Made by a program: the position numbers and the translations under genes | Notes under the pieces: model-generated | Told to the model about the DNA's origin: nothing | What the model saw: only the letters and a program-made list of their open reading frames with translations | Database searches by the model: none | In this document: positions 1 through 6,721 of the stretch, piece after piece | How the letters are laid out: the number at the start of each line of letters is the position of its first letter | How positions within the stretch are numbered: position 1 is the stretch's first letter | Assembly (NCBI GenBank): GCA_003165115.1 | Contig: PLSJ01000377.1 | Location: 1 to 8,594 of the forward strand | Direction: 5' to 3' | Length of the DNA: 8,594 nucleotides | Source of the DNA: Syntrophaceae bacterium | GTDB taxonomy: Bacteria > Desulfobacterota > Syntrophorhabdia > Syntrophorhabdales > WCHB1-27

Positions 1-168
1 ATCATGGCCGTCGGCGCCTGGCTGCCGTATTCGTCCTTCGCGGCGGCACTCGGCATGGTTCCTTTGCCTCCCGTCTACTGGGTGTGGATCGCCGCGTTCC
101 TTTTTTCCTACGCCCTTCTCACCCACACCGTGAAGACGTGGTTCTTCAAACACTACGGAGATGACTGA
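1..168 (+). CDS. mgtA: Magnesium-translocating P-type ATPase, C-terminal end (partial)
   Basis: Only the last 55 codons are present, open from base 1 to a TGA at 166-168. The peptide holds a hydrophobic hairpin: a segment around WLPYSSFAAALGM, then PLPPVYWVWIAAFLFSYALL, then a basic tail ending KTWFFKHYGDD. This matches the final transmembrane helices and tail of MgtA/MgtB-type P3B ATPases; E. coli MgtA as I recall it has a similar WLPFSPLA stretch, a PL-rich loop and a tail ending near RRYG. The family imports Mg2+ across the inner membrane, driven by ATP. The catalytic P, N and A domains lie off the left edge, so intactness cannot be judged. The next gene starts two bases after the stop, which implies co-transcription. 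Another P-type ATPase subclass is possible but less likely. Confidence 0.8.
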   Translation: MMAVGAWLPYSSFAAALGMVPLPPVYWVWIAAFLFSYALLTHTVKTWFFKHYGDD

Positions 169-170
169 TT

Positions 171-983
171 ATGGATACCCTTCTCGATGCCCTGCAAGAG
201 GGGAGGTTGATCGAGCTGCCCGATAACGACAAGTATGACGCCCTGCAGTTCCTGGCGCACATTTTGGAGGCGATCCCGTCGGTTCCCGCCGGCACGGACG
301 TGGTGGGGCTGGTAATGGCAAGGGAGAATACCGTCACCACGGCCCTCGGCAAGGGGTGGGCATGCCCCCACGCGCGGGTGCCTTTCGATGAGGACCTCAT
401 GTGCGTGGTGGGATGGAGCCCGACAGGCATCGATTACGGGGCGCCCGACGGACTTCCCGTCTCGATCGTGGCCATGTACCTCGTGCCCGCCAATCAGCGC
501 AACCACTACCTGAGGGAGATATCGATACTCGCCAAGGCCCTTCACGCCTACGGTCCGAAAGAGAGCCGGCGCTCCGTGCAGTCGCTGAACGAGGTCCGGG
601 ACGACCTGCTTGATTTGATCAGCTCCACGAAAGAGTCGGTTGGTCCCGACACACGGGCGCGCATGATACAGCTTCAGGCCAGGGCGGCGGTCGAGGAGAT
701 CCCCGCGCAGGATTTGTCGAACCTCCTGATCGAGCCCGTCACCCTGGTGACCGCTCCCGGGTTGAAATACGTGGTGCTCGCCCAGAACCCCGCTCTCGTC
801 GAATTGCTTGATTCGGCAACGGGCCTCATGGAGGCGATCGCCTCGAAAGGGGTGTTCGAAAACGGGGGATGGCGCGTGGTAAAGCGCGATATCGTCGAGT
901 ACCAGGCCCACCGTGTCGTGTACGATTGCCTGGCGATAAGGGCAATGCCGCCGTTTCCCGCGAAACCGGGACCCAAGAGGTGA
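171..983 (+). CDS. PTS EIIA (PtsN-like) domain protein with unknown C-terminal domain
   Basis: A 270-residue cytoplasmic protein with no signal peptide or membrane segment. Residues about 1-150 fit the EIIA type-2 (mannitol/fructose/nitrogen, PtsN-like) fold: a leading helix with DALQFLAHIL, a GLVMAREN strand-helix, then GKGWACPHARV. His67 in CPHAR sits where the family carries its phosphorylated histidine. GLPVSIVAMYLVP (residues 94-106) and the following LREISILAKAL helix are also typical. Residues about 160-270 match no domain I recognise. EIIA proteins accept phosphate from HPr/NPr; EIIA-Ntr regulates potassium transport through protein contacts. Lying two bases downstream of an mgtA-like gene, with its GGAG ribosome site (157-160) inside the mgtA tail, this protein is probably coupled to the transporter and may regulate it (inference). 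No EIIB/EIIC genes are visible, so a sugar-transport role is unlikely. Confidence 0.75.
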   Translation: MDTLLDALQEGRLIELPDNDKYDALQFLAHILEAIPSVPAGTDVVGLVMARENTVTTALGKGWACPHARVPFDEDLMCVVGWSPTGIDYGAPDGLPVSIVAMYLVPANQRNHYLREISILAKALHAYGPKESRRSVQSLNEVRDDLLDLISSTKESVGPDTRARMIQLQARAAVEEIPAQDLSNLLIEPVTLVTAPGLKYVVLAQNPALVELLDSATGLMEAIASKGVFENGGWRVVKRDIVEYQAHRVVYDCLAIRAMPPFPAKPGPKR

Positions 984-1015
984 GCTAGAACACGCGCGCT
1001 GCCCCGCGCCGGACC

Positions 1016-1044
1016 TTGAATCGCCTGAACACCGGGCTTACACT
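1016..1044 (+). promoter_or_regulatory. Candidate sigma70 promoter for the DUF488 gene
   Basis: TTGAAT at 1016-1021 and TACACT at 1039-1044 are separated by exactly 17 bases; each hexamer matches consensus at 4 of 6 positions. The start of transcription would be near 1051, leaving a leader of about 36 bases with AAGGAG at 1071-1076, ten bases before the ATG. The position in the 103-base gap between the EIIA-domain gene and DUF488 is sensible. The match is modest and unproven. Confidence 0.4.
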
Positions 1045-1086
1045 TTCTCATGGGATTCACCGGTCGCGAAAAGGAGCAGGCGGCGG

Positions 1087-1431
1087 ATGATCAGGGTGAA
1101 GAGAATATATGAATCACCCGGCCCCGAGCCGGGCGACGGAAAGCGGATACTGGTCGACCGGTTATGGCCGAGGGGACTGCGAAAAGACGCGGTAATCATC
1201 GATGAGTGGAAGAAGGAGCTTGCCCCGAGCAAAGAGCTGAGGAAGTGGTTCGGCCACGACCCGGCGAAATGGGAAGAGTTCAAAAAACGGTACCGGCAAG
1301 AGCTGGAAGACAGAAAAGGGCTCCTCGAAGAAATGAGAAGGGAAGCCCGGCACGGGACCGTGACTATCCTTTATGGCGCGAAAGATACCGAGCACAATAA
1401 CGGCGTCGCGCTGAAGGAATTCCTCGCTTGA
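1087..1431 (+). CDS. DUF488 family protein (YeaO-like)
   Basis: A 114-residue soluble protein that looks full length for the DUF488/YeaO family. Diagnostic motifs appear in order: RILVDRLWPRGL (residues about 20-31), the acidic/basic helix DEWKKELAPSKELRKWF, GHDPAKWEEFKKRY, and near the C-terminus TILYGAKDTEHNNGVALKEFL. The biochemical role of the family is not established. The conserved DRLWPRG and AKDTEHNN residues probably build a shared pocket, which is inference. The ATG is preceded by AAGGAG at 1071-1076 and by a sigma70-like promoter, so the gene may be transcribed separately from mgtA-EIIA. It converges on the sensor kinase gene with 65 bases between the stop codons; I see no convincing terminator there. 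Confidence 0.9.
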   Translation: MIRVKRIYESPGPEPGDGKRILVDRLWPRGLRKDAVIIDEWKKELAPSKELRKWFGHDPAKWEEFKKRYRQELEDRKGLLEEMRREARHGTVTILYGAKDTEHNNGVALKEFLA

Positions 1432-1496
1432 TCCTCCATTTCGTCATCACGCCTTTTTGAGAATGCCGACAGCCGCCTTACCGCCCTTCATCCCCG

Positions 1497-2921
1497 TCAT
1501 TCAGCTCGTCTCATAGCCCGTCTCAGCTGCTCGAACCCGGTCTCCAGTTGCGGCATCAGGAGTTTCACTCTTTCCATGTCCTTCGCCGCGCTTCTCTTCT
1601 CCATCTCGAAAGCTATTCTGCGCAGCTCCTCGCCGCCGACATTCGCTGCCGCTCCCTTGATGGCGTGCGCCTGGCGCCGGATGTTTTCGGCGTCCGCCCC
1701 GATGACGTGGCTTTTCAGGGTTTCGATCCGGCGTGGGGTATCATCGAGGAACACGTCGACGATCTGCCCGATGAGGTCTTCGTCGCCCATGAGGCGCTCA
1801 CTCAGGGCGGCCCTGTCAAAGACCGGGGCCTGTGGAGCGGAAGGGGCGGACGGTTCAGGGGAAGCAACACCGGCGCCTCTGGGGAGCCACCGGTCCAGGG
1901 TCTTTGCAAGCAGGCCGGAATCGATCGGTTTCGCGAGGTAATCGTTCATACCGGCCTCCAGGCACCTCTCCCGGTCGCCCTGCATGGCGCGGGCGGTCAT
2001 GGCGATTATCGGGACGGTGATGTGCCGATGCCCGGCCTCACCCAGGCGGATCAGCCTGGTGGCTTCGAAGCCGTCCATCTCCGGCATCTGGCAGTCCATG
2101 AGCACCACGTCGTAGGGGGCGTTGCGCAGGGCCGTAAGGGCGTCCTTGCCGTGGCCCGCGACATCCGGGCGGTAACCGAGCTTCTCGAGAATCTTGGTGG
2201 CGACGAACTGGTTCGTGACGTTATCTTCGACGAGCAGGATGCGCTTGTCACGGTGCTCACCGGTTTCGGCGACGGTATGGCGTGTGACGATCCTTGCTTC
2301 GGCAATGTGGCCGGGATGATCTTTCCGGCCGATGGTGAGGGACAAGACGCTCTGCAGGTGGACCTGCCGGACGGGTTTTACCAGATAGCCCGCGAACCCG
2401 AGCGATTCAAGGCGACTCGCATCGCCGCGTTGGCCCATGGAGGTCATCATGATGAGTTCCGTCGCCTTGATGTCCGGATCGGCCTTGATCAGCGCGCCTA
2501 GCGTCTCTCCGTCCATGATGGGCATTTGCATGTCGAGAAGGACGACCCTGTAAGGCTCGCCTCTCTTTACCGCGTCCCGGACCTCGTCGAGCGCGCTCGC
2601 CCCGTCCGCCGCCTCGCCTGCCAGGCAGCCCCACGAGCGCAGGAGCGTCATGACGAGCAACCGGTTGGGTGGGTGGTCGTCTACCACAAGCACCCGCACC
2701 CCGGCGAGGCCCCCGGGTGCCACGGGAATCGGGCGGCTCCCCGCGGGTTGTTGTTCGAGGACCGCCGTAAACCAGAAAGTGGAGCCTTTTCCTTCCTCGC
2801 TTTGTGCGCCCACTTGTCCGCCCATAAGCTCCGCGAGCTGCTTCGAGATGGCCAGTCCGAGCCCCGTGCCGCCGTACTTCCGCGTCGTCGAGCCGTCCAC
2901 CTGCGTGAAGGGCGAAAACAA
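1497..2921 (-). CDS. Hybrid kinase, C-terminal fragment: HATPase end, two receivers, HPt
   Basis: This frame is open from about 3098 and codes for the N-box ([10 protein letters not shown]), G1 (DTGIGIP) and F/G2 boxes ([21 protein letters not shown]). The first listed start, TTG at 2921, falls inside the ATPase domain and has no well-placed ribosome site (AGGAG is about 13 bases away), so it is unlikely to be a natural start. REC1 has the acidic pair in VVDDHPPN, Asp557 in [11 protein letters not shown] and Lys609 in YLVKP; REC2 has VEDNVTNQ, Asp703 in [11 protein letters not shown] and Lys758 in YLAKP. Both receivers therefore keep their key residues. An Ala/Pro/Ser linker ([13 protein letters not shown]) precedes the HPt domain. 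The gene ends with TGA at 1499-1497. If expressed alone, it would be a REC-REC-HPt relay without kinase activity. Confidence 0.6.
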   Translation of the reverse strand: MFSPFTQVDGSTTRKYGGTGLGLAISKQLAELMGGQVGAQSEEGKGSTFWFTAVLEQQPAGSRPIPVAPGGLAGVRVLVVDDHPPNRLLVMTLLRSWGCLAGEAADGASALDEVRDAVKRGEPYRVVLLDMQMPIMDGETLGALIKADPDIKATELIMMTSMGQRGDASRLESLGFAGYLVKPVRQVHLQSVLSLTIGRKDHPGHIAEARIVTRHTVAETGEHRDKRILLVEDNVTNQFVATKILEKLGYRPDVAGHGKDALTALRNAPYDVVLMDCQMPEMDGFEATRLIRLGEAGHRHITVPIIAMTARAMQGDRERCLEAGMNDYLAKPIDSGLLAKTLDRWLPRGAGVASPEPSAPSAPQAPVFDRAALSERLMGDEDLIGQIVDVFLDDTPRRIETLKSHVIGADAENIRRQAHAIKGAAANVGGEELRRIAFEMEKRSAAKDMERVKLLMPQLETGFEQLRRAMRRAE

Positions 2922-4204
2922 CCCCGCCAGTTTCTCCTGCGGGATGCCGATTCCGGTGTCTTGTACTTCAAAACGCAGGGCGACGCGTCGGCCGGGCTCT
3001 CCGAGGAGAGAGACGCGGATGACGACCTCTCCACGATGCGTGAACTTGAGTGCGTTGCTGCCCAGATTCGAAAGGATTTGCCGCAGTCTTCCCGGGTCTC
3101 GCCCCGCAGATGCGAGGGCACGTTGGGATCGACCAGGGAGACGAGATCCAGGCCCTTTTCTCCGGCCTTGACGGCGAGCATTTCCGTGACGTCTTCCATG
3201 GTCGCGCGCAGATCGAAATCAAGGACCTCCAGGTCGAGCTTTTGCGCCTCTATCTTGGAAAAGTCGAGGATATCGTTGATGACCGACAGTAGCATCTCCC
3301 CGCTCTTTCGGGTTATCTGCGCGAACTGGCGTTGCTCGGGGGTGAGACCGGTATCGAGAAGCAGATCGGTCATGCCGATGACCCCGTTCATGGGGGTGCG
3401 AATCTCATGGCTCATGTTGGCGAGGAACTGCGATTTGGCCCGATTGGCGGCTTCGGCCGATTGCCTGGCGAGATCGAGCTCTATCTCCGTCCGCTCCCTT
3501 TCGGCGATTTCCTCCCTGAGCCGGGAATTCGCCTCTTCGGTGCGGCCCTGGGCGGCAAGCACTTCTTGGGACATGAGGGCGTGCTTGAAGCGCGAGAAAA
3601 GGTTCTCCACGATATTGCGGTTGACGCGGCTGGCGTTGAGCCACATGATGCCGATAAAGACAACCGCCAGGCTCCCGAGGAGCATATGCGCCCATTCCCC
3701 GAGCCAGTACATGTAGACGCCAAAGGGCAGCATTACCGGCACGAGGTAGGAAATGTAAACCGGGAGAATCGCGCCGAGAGACGAAAGCCCGCCCGCGGCC
3801 GTGCCCACGATGATGCCCACGATGATGCCCTGGTACGCGGGGTGTTCGACAGGGAACAGGACGGTCCCCGCATAACTCCACGTCAACCCGGCAGCCAGGG
3901 ACCCTATCAGGTACCGCCGGGCCCAAAGCCTTGCCGTCTCGGGGGTCGTATCCGACCGTTTGTAAAGGAGGGTAAGGAGATAGCGTCCCAGCGTTACGGC
4001 TACGGCCGCGCCGAACCACCAGTTCAGGCCGGGGCCGGGAGAAACCAGGCGCAGTATCACCCAGAGGATGCCCGCGGGTGCAATCGAGGCCAACAGCGTG
4101 GGAGGAGTGAGGCGGTAGACCAATGCCACCTGCTCGCTGAAGACCAGACGGTCGATGTCTTCTTCCAAAAACGATTGCTCCGGGAGGTGAGCGTCTTTAA
4201 GCAT
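2681..4204 (-). CDS. Hybrid kinase, N-terminal fragment: membrane sensor plus HisKA
   Basis: The frame is authentic from 4204 to about 3101 and then runs out of frame to a stop at 2681, giving an Arg/Ser-rich tail that is not kinase sequence. The N-terminal 25 residues are acidic. About six membrane segments follow: around residues 35-54, 61-81, 98-118, 126-148, 149-169 and 173-190. I recognise no named sensor family, and the loops are short, so sensing within the membrane is plausible. A helical linker rich in E, R and A leads to [18 protein letters not shown], the H-box with His266, and [17 protein letters not shown] chose the ATG at 4204 over the in-frame GTG at 4216 because GGAGAG (4214-4209) is well placed for the ATG and overlaps the GTG. 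As read here, the fragment lacks an ATP-binding domain and could not autophosphorylate. Confidence 0.6.
   Translation of the reverse strand: MLKDAHLPEQSFLEEDIDRLVFSEQVALVYRLTPPTLLASIAPAGILWVILRLVSPGPGLNWWFGAAVAVTLGRYLLTLLYKRSDTTPETARLWARRYLIGSLAAGLTWSYAGTVLFPVEHPAYQGIIVGIIVGTAAGGLSSLGAILPVYISYLVPVMLPFGVYMYWLGEWAHMLLGSLAVVFIGIMWLNASRVNRNIVENLFSRFKHALMSQEVLAAQGRTEEANSRLREEIAERERTEIELDLARQSAEAANRAKSQFLANMSHEIRTPMNGVIGMTDLLLDTGLTPEQRQFAQITRKSGEMLLSVINDILDFSKIEAQKLDLEVLDFDLRATMEDVTEMLAVKAGEKGLDLVSLVDPNVPSHLRGETREDCGKSFRIWAATHSSSRIVERSSSASLSSESPADASPCVLKYKTPESASRRRNWRGCFRPSRRWTARRRGSTAARGSDWPSRSSSRSLWADKWAHKARKEKAPLSGLRRSSNNNPRGAARFPWHPGASPGCGCLW
3097..3100 (-). other. Frameshift site (GA dinucleotide duplication) in the sensor kinase
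   Basis: On the minus strand the bases read GGGGCGAGACCCGGG. Deleting one GA (or adding one base) joins SHLRG to DPGRLRQIL with no loss of conserved residues. The frame change deduced from the two open frames (two extra bases or one missing) agrees. No slippery heptamer of the type used for programmed -1 shifting sits at the junction. Confidence 0.8.
3803..3830 (-). repeat. 12-bp tandem repeat in a membrane segment of the sensor kinase
   Basis: The unit GCCCACGATGAT (plus strand) occurs at 3803-3814 and 3815-3826, with four bases of a third copy at 3827-3830. It encodes IIVGIIVG at residues about 127-134 of the sensor, in a predicted membrane helix. The unit is a multiple of three, so copy changes would keep frame and alter helix length by four residues. 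Confidence 0.7.
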
Positions 4205-4240
4205 GGTTCTCTCCACTTTGGGTAGCCCCCTTATCTTTAT

Positions 4241-4267
4241 TTTTCGGCGAAATGCGATTCTTCTTAA
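4241..4267 (-). promoter_or_regulatory. Candidate sigma28 (FliA-type) promoter for the sensor kinase
   Basis: On the minus strand TTAA (4267-4264) is followed by exactly 15 bases and then GCCGAAAA (4248-4241). The sigma28 consensus is TAAA-N15-GCCGATAA, so the match is 3/4 and 7/8. Transcription would start near 4234, about 30 bases before the ATG at 4204. The 109-base gap between the radical SAM stop and this ATG holds no better sigma70 pair that I can find. A chance match is possible. Confidence 0.35.
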
Positions 4268-4313
4268 ACGTCACGGCGGGACGCGATGACCCGTGGGAGG
4301 CGACGTGAGGCCC

Positions 4314-5912
4314 CTATCCGGCGGCGTTTATGGTCGATGCCGGTGTGTGGGCCATGTGGAGGAGCGGCGCGTGATTCGACGTAAATAGCGGGGGCTGGCG
4401 CAGCAGGATGGGCCGGATGGCCGGATGTGCCTTGAACTCGCCGGTGAGAAACGCCCTTATCTCCCGTCTGCCCCAGCCGTGGGGGTGCGCAAAGTCCGTA
4501 TAGAGAGACAGGTCTCCGTCATAAAAGGCGCGGAGACCGAGACCGCGTGCTTCTTCGCAATTGACGGGCAGGTTGAAGACGGCGAGGTTGAGGAAATCGA
4601 TGAGGCTGCTCACGCCGGCCACGAAGGCGAGCGTCTTTCGCGCGGAAGGCAAGTCTTCTTGCGGTGTGCCGAAGAGCAGGTAGACATACGTGCCGATCCC
4701 CGCGCGTTTTAGCGCAGCCAGTGCCCGCGCGGCGGTCGCGAGGTCTATGCCTTTCCCGAGGGCGTCCAGCAGGCCCTGGTCTCCGGACTCGACGCCGAGC
4801 TTGAGCATGACGCACCCGGACGCCCGCAGGCTGCGGCAAAAGTCCGGATCGGCCAGTTCCGCGGTAATCCGCGCGAAGCCGTACCAGGGGGTACCCGGCA
4901 TTGATGCGGTGAGGGCCCTCATGAGGGCCGGACTTACGGCGTCGTCCACGAGATGGATGAGGGCGGGGTTGTGTCTGGCGGCCAGAAGCCGCAAGTCGGC
5001 GATTACCCGGCCCGACGGCCTGGGGGAACACGTCCGGCCTTCCGTCTTTTCCGGGCAGAAGGAACAGCGGCGCCAGTAGCAGCCCCGCGATGCCGCGTAG
5101 GGGAGGACGGGACCGGGCGCCAGGTAGAGGTCCAAGGGGAGGTTGTCGAAGGACGGACAGCTCGCCCCGTTTCGGGCATCGACGCCGAAGAGCGAGAGCA
5201 CGTACTCTTCTCCGGGCCCCGGGACCAGCCGGTCGACGAGTCCTTCGAAGGGGTTGTCCCAGGCCGGGTTGCTCATCCAGGAGGTGATGAGACCCCCTCC
5301 GAGGACGATCCGCACACCGGGGCAGCTCAGCCGGAGGAAACCGATGATCGAGAAGGCGCAGAGGGCCTGGCTCAAATAATTGAGGGAAAGGCCGATGACG
5401 GAATGGCCTGCCCCGCCTTCGAGAAGCCCCCGGATACGCGCGCTGAAATATGGGTAGAAAACGTTTTCTTCCGGATGGCGGGCGGCGCGCAGCAAATCAT
5501 CGCTTTTTACCGGGACGAGGCGGTCGTGGCCGTAGTCGGCGAGGCTCAGGCGGGTCCCTGCCGGGGCCGACCTTTCGATAACCCTGTTCACTTCCGAAAC
5601 CGCCTTCCGGTACCGGGCGATATGTGTGTATCCCCGCCAGTCCCTCAGCAGCGCGAGGTTTGCCGGAAGGTGGAGGAGGGCGCGCCTGGTCCAGGTGTCC
5701 GGTACCGGGCCGGGCACCGATCCCTGGAGCAGCCAGAGCAGGGCTTCGAGGTTCGCATCGAGAAGTGTGTGCCTCAATCCGAAGGCGGTGAGCGCTCCTG
5801 AGAGCGCCGCCGGACCGGCGGGCGGCTCGGAGGGCTTGACAACGGGCGGATTGATGAGGATCACGAGCACATCTTCACGAGGGGCGCGACCCGTGAAAGA
5901 GCGGGCGCGCAC
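4314..5912 (-). CDS. B12-binding-domain-type radical SAM protein
   Basis: An iron-sulfur radical SAM enzyme of unknown reaction. Residue numbers are from the GTG at 5912. Residues 15-245 form a Rossmann-like B12-binding-type region: VLVILINPP, later VIGLSLNYLSQA and RIVLGGGLITSW. I find no DxHxxG cobalamin-ligand motif, so cobalamin binding is uncertain. The cluster motif is RGCYWRRCSFC with Cys278, Cys283 and Cys286, a CX4CX2C spacing rather than the usual CX3CX2C. LKLGVESGDQGLLDALGKGI and YLLFGTPQED are typical of the radical SAM barrel. The last 100 or so residues are unassigned. The start is uncertain: GTG at 5870 (giving MLVILINPP) fits how relatives usually begin, but neither start has a good ribosome site. 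The gene follows adk after 13 bases and is probably in its transcript. Confidence 0.85.
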   Translation of the reverse strand: MRARSFTGRAPREDVLVILINPPVVKPSEPPAGPAALSGALTAFGLRHTLLDANLEALLWLLQGSVPGPVPDTWTRRALLHLPANLALLRDWRGYTHIARYRKAVSEVNRVIERSAPAGTRLSLADYGHDRLVPVKSDDLLRAARHPEENVFYPYFSARIRGLLEGGAGHSVIGLSLNYLSQALCAFSIIGFLRLSCPGVRIVLGGGLITSWMSNPAWDNPFEGLVDRLVPGPGEEYVLSLFGVDARNGASCPSFDNLPLDLYLAPGPVLPYAASRGCYWRRCSFCPEKTEGRTCSPRPSGRVIADLRLLAARHNPALIHLVDDAVSPALMRALTASMPGTPWYGFARITAELADPDFCRSLRASGCVMLKLGVESGDQGLLDALGKGIDLATAARALAALKRAGIGTYVYLLFGTPQEDLPSARKTLAFVAGVSSLIDFLNLAVFNLPVNCEEARGLGLRAFYDGDLSLYTDFAHPHGWGRREIRAFLTGEFKAHPAIRPILLRQPPLFTSNHAPLLHMAHTPASTINAAG

Positions 5913-5925
5913 CCCTCGCTTTGGG

Positions 5926-6576
5926 CTATTTCTTCGTTACGGAGCGTATGATTTCCTGGACAATTTCATCGCTGTTCATCGAGCTGACCGTCTTGAGGAA
6001 ACCTTCCTTCTTGTAGAAATCGATGAGGGGCGCGGTCTTTTCGTTATAGGTTTCGAGCCTTTGCGTGATCGCCTCCGTTGTCTCGTCCGCGCGCTGGACG
6101 GTCGGCGAGCCGCACTTCAGGCACTTCCCCTCCGGTGACGGCGGCTTGCTCTTCACGTTATATATCTCCTGACAGTCTGCGTTCGAGCAGGTCCTCCTCG
6201 TGGTCAGGCGGTCGAGGATGACGTCTTTGGGTACCTCGATATCGATGACGACGTCGAGCTTTATCGACAGCTTGTCGAGGAGCTTCTTTAAGTCCTGGGC
6301 CTGCGGGATGGTGCGCGGAAAGCCGTCGAGGATGAAGCCCTTCGACGCGTCCGGCTCCTGGAGCCTCGCTTCCATGATCTCCATGATGAGGCTGTCCGGC
6401 ACAAGCTCTCCCCGCTCCATGTAGCCTTTTGCCTTTTTCCCCATCTCCGAACCCGCCTTGACGGCGCCGCGGAGGATATCACCCGTCGATATTTGCACCG
6501 ACCCGTCGTGGGCATTCAAGAGCTTTGCGATCGTCCCTTTGCCGGCCCCCGGCGCCCCCAACAAAACGATTCTCAT
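5926..6576 (-). CDS. adk: Adenylate kinase, long form with four-cysteine LID
   Basis: A 216-residue cytoplasmic nucleotide kinase that interconverts ATP + AMP and 2 ADP, full length for the long bacterial form. The P-loop GAPGAGKGT is at residues 7-15; ISTGDILR (29-36) belongs to the AMP site; FILDGFPRTIPQA (81-93) carries the conserved DGFPR. The LID has Cys130, Cys135, Cys152 and Cys155, a zinc- or iron-type site whose first pair is CX4C instead of the common CX2C. QRADE (161-165) and the final helix are normal. The open frame extends upstream to 6675, but the ATG at 6576 is right because AGGAGG lies four bases before it and the protein then begins MRIVLLGAPG as expected. Adk is usually near secY in many bacteria; here it stands before a radical SAM gene, with no ribosomal genes in view. 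Confidence 0.97.
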   Translation of the reverse strand: MRIVLLGAPGAGKGTIAKLLNAHDGSVQISTGDILRGAVKAGSEMGKKAKGYMERGELVPDSLIMEIMEARLQEPDASKGFILDGFPRTIPQAQDLKKLLDKLSIKLDVVIDIEVPKDVILDRLTTRRTCSNADCQEIYNVKSKPPSPEGKCLKCGSPTVQRADETTEAITQRLETYNEKTAPLIDFYKKEGFLKTVSSMNSDEIVQEIIRSVTKK

Positions 6577-6587
6577 ATTTCCTCCTT
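6577..6587 (-). promoter_or_regulatory. Strong ribosome binding site fixing the adk start
   Basis: The minus strand reads AAGGAGG followed by AAAT and then the ATG at 6576. This near-perfect Shine-Dalgarno sequence decides against the 33-residue N-terminal extension that the open frame would allow. Confidence 0.85.
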
Positions 6588-6644
6588 TAGTGCAGTGATT
6601 TTTTAGTAGCGCGAAAACGGCCTTCTTTCTCAATACCGGAAGTA

Positions 6645-6675
6645 ATGATATAGCAGAACAGGGCCGCAATTGCAA
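6645..6675 (-). promoter_or_regulatory. Candidate sigma70 promoter for adk
   Basis: On the minus strand TTGCAA (6675-6670) is followed by 17 bases and TATATC (6652-6647), with the overlapping TATCAT (6650-6645, 5/6 match) as an alternative -10 at 19-base spacing. Transcription would start near 6640 and give a leader of about 60 bases. The 145-base gap between adk and the DUF3443 gene holds nothing else I can assign; I saw no clear terminator for the upstream gene. Confidence 0.45.
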
Positions 6676-6721
6676 GGATCGTCGCCAATCGGACAGGGTT
6701 CGTGCCGTTCGCCCGGCGGCC

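Larger units (their letters stand above)
1497..4204 (-). pseudogene. Hybrid sensor histidine kinase broken by a frameshift in the ATPase domain
   Basis: Joining two frames gives one continuous kinase of about 901 residues (numbered from the ATG at 4204): membrane sensor 30-195, coiled coil 205-255, HisKA with phospho-acceptor His266, HATPase about 365-485, REC1 about 502-622 (Asp557), REC2 about 654-774 (Asp703), HPt about 796-901 (His846 in [11 protein letters not shown]). This BarA-like phosphorelay layout passes phosphate His-Asp-His-Asp to an unlinked response regulator; none is encoded in the window. After SHLRG the frame is lost: the bases read GGC-GA-GAC-CCG, and removing one GA restores the family sequence [12 protein letters not shown]. 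All other motifs are intact, so the break is either a recent mutation or a sequencing/assembly error. If it is an error, this is a normal functional kinase gene. Confidence 0.85.

Noticed and set aside
153..911. Minus-strand open frame of 252 codons opposite the EIIA-domain gene
   Set aside because: The plus frame has EIIA motifs, a ribosome site and tight spacing to mgtA. The minus frame is His/Arg-rich and without motifs.
1432..1496. Bidirectional terminator between the convergent DUF488 and kinase genes
   Set aside because: The 65 bases contain TTTTT but no stem of useful length on either strand.
3090..3110. Programmed -1 ribosomal frameshifting joining the two kinase frames
   Set aside because: There is no slippery heptamer at the junction (codons read CGG GGC GAG ACC) and no evident downstream pseudoknot. 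A duplicated GA explains the break and restores consensus exactly.
2526..3716. Plus-strand open frame of 396 codons spanning the frameshift
   Set aside because: It is a Ser/Arg-rich shadow of the HATPase and HisKA domains on the other strand; it has no domain match and no ribosome site.
3332..4225. Long plus-strand open frame (297 codons) opposite the kinase sensor region
   Set aside because: It is antisense to clear membrane and HisKA coding sequence. The product is rich in Gly, Arg and His with no recognisable domain, as expected of a shadow in GC-rich DNA.
4270..4300. Hairpin CACGG...CCGTG as a terminator after the radical SAM gene
   Set aside because: The stem has only five pairs with a 14-base loop and no T run follows, so it is too weak to call.
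4953..5801. Plus-strand open frame of 282 codons opposite the radical SAM gene
   Set aside because: The minus strand has cluster cysteines and barrel motifs; the plus-strand product is Gly/Arg/Pro-rich and shows nothing recognisable.
6577..6675. Longer adk protein starting at 6675
   Set aside because: The extra 33 residues are not found in adenylate kinases, and a near-perfect ribosome site sits just before the internal ATG at 6576.
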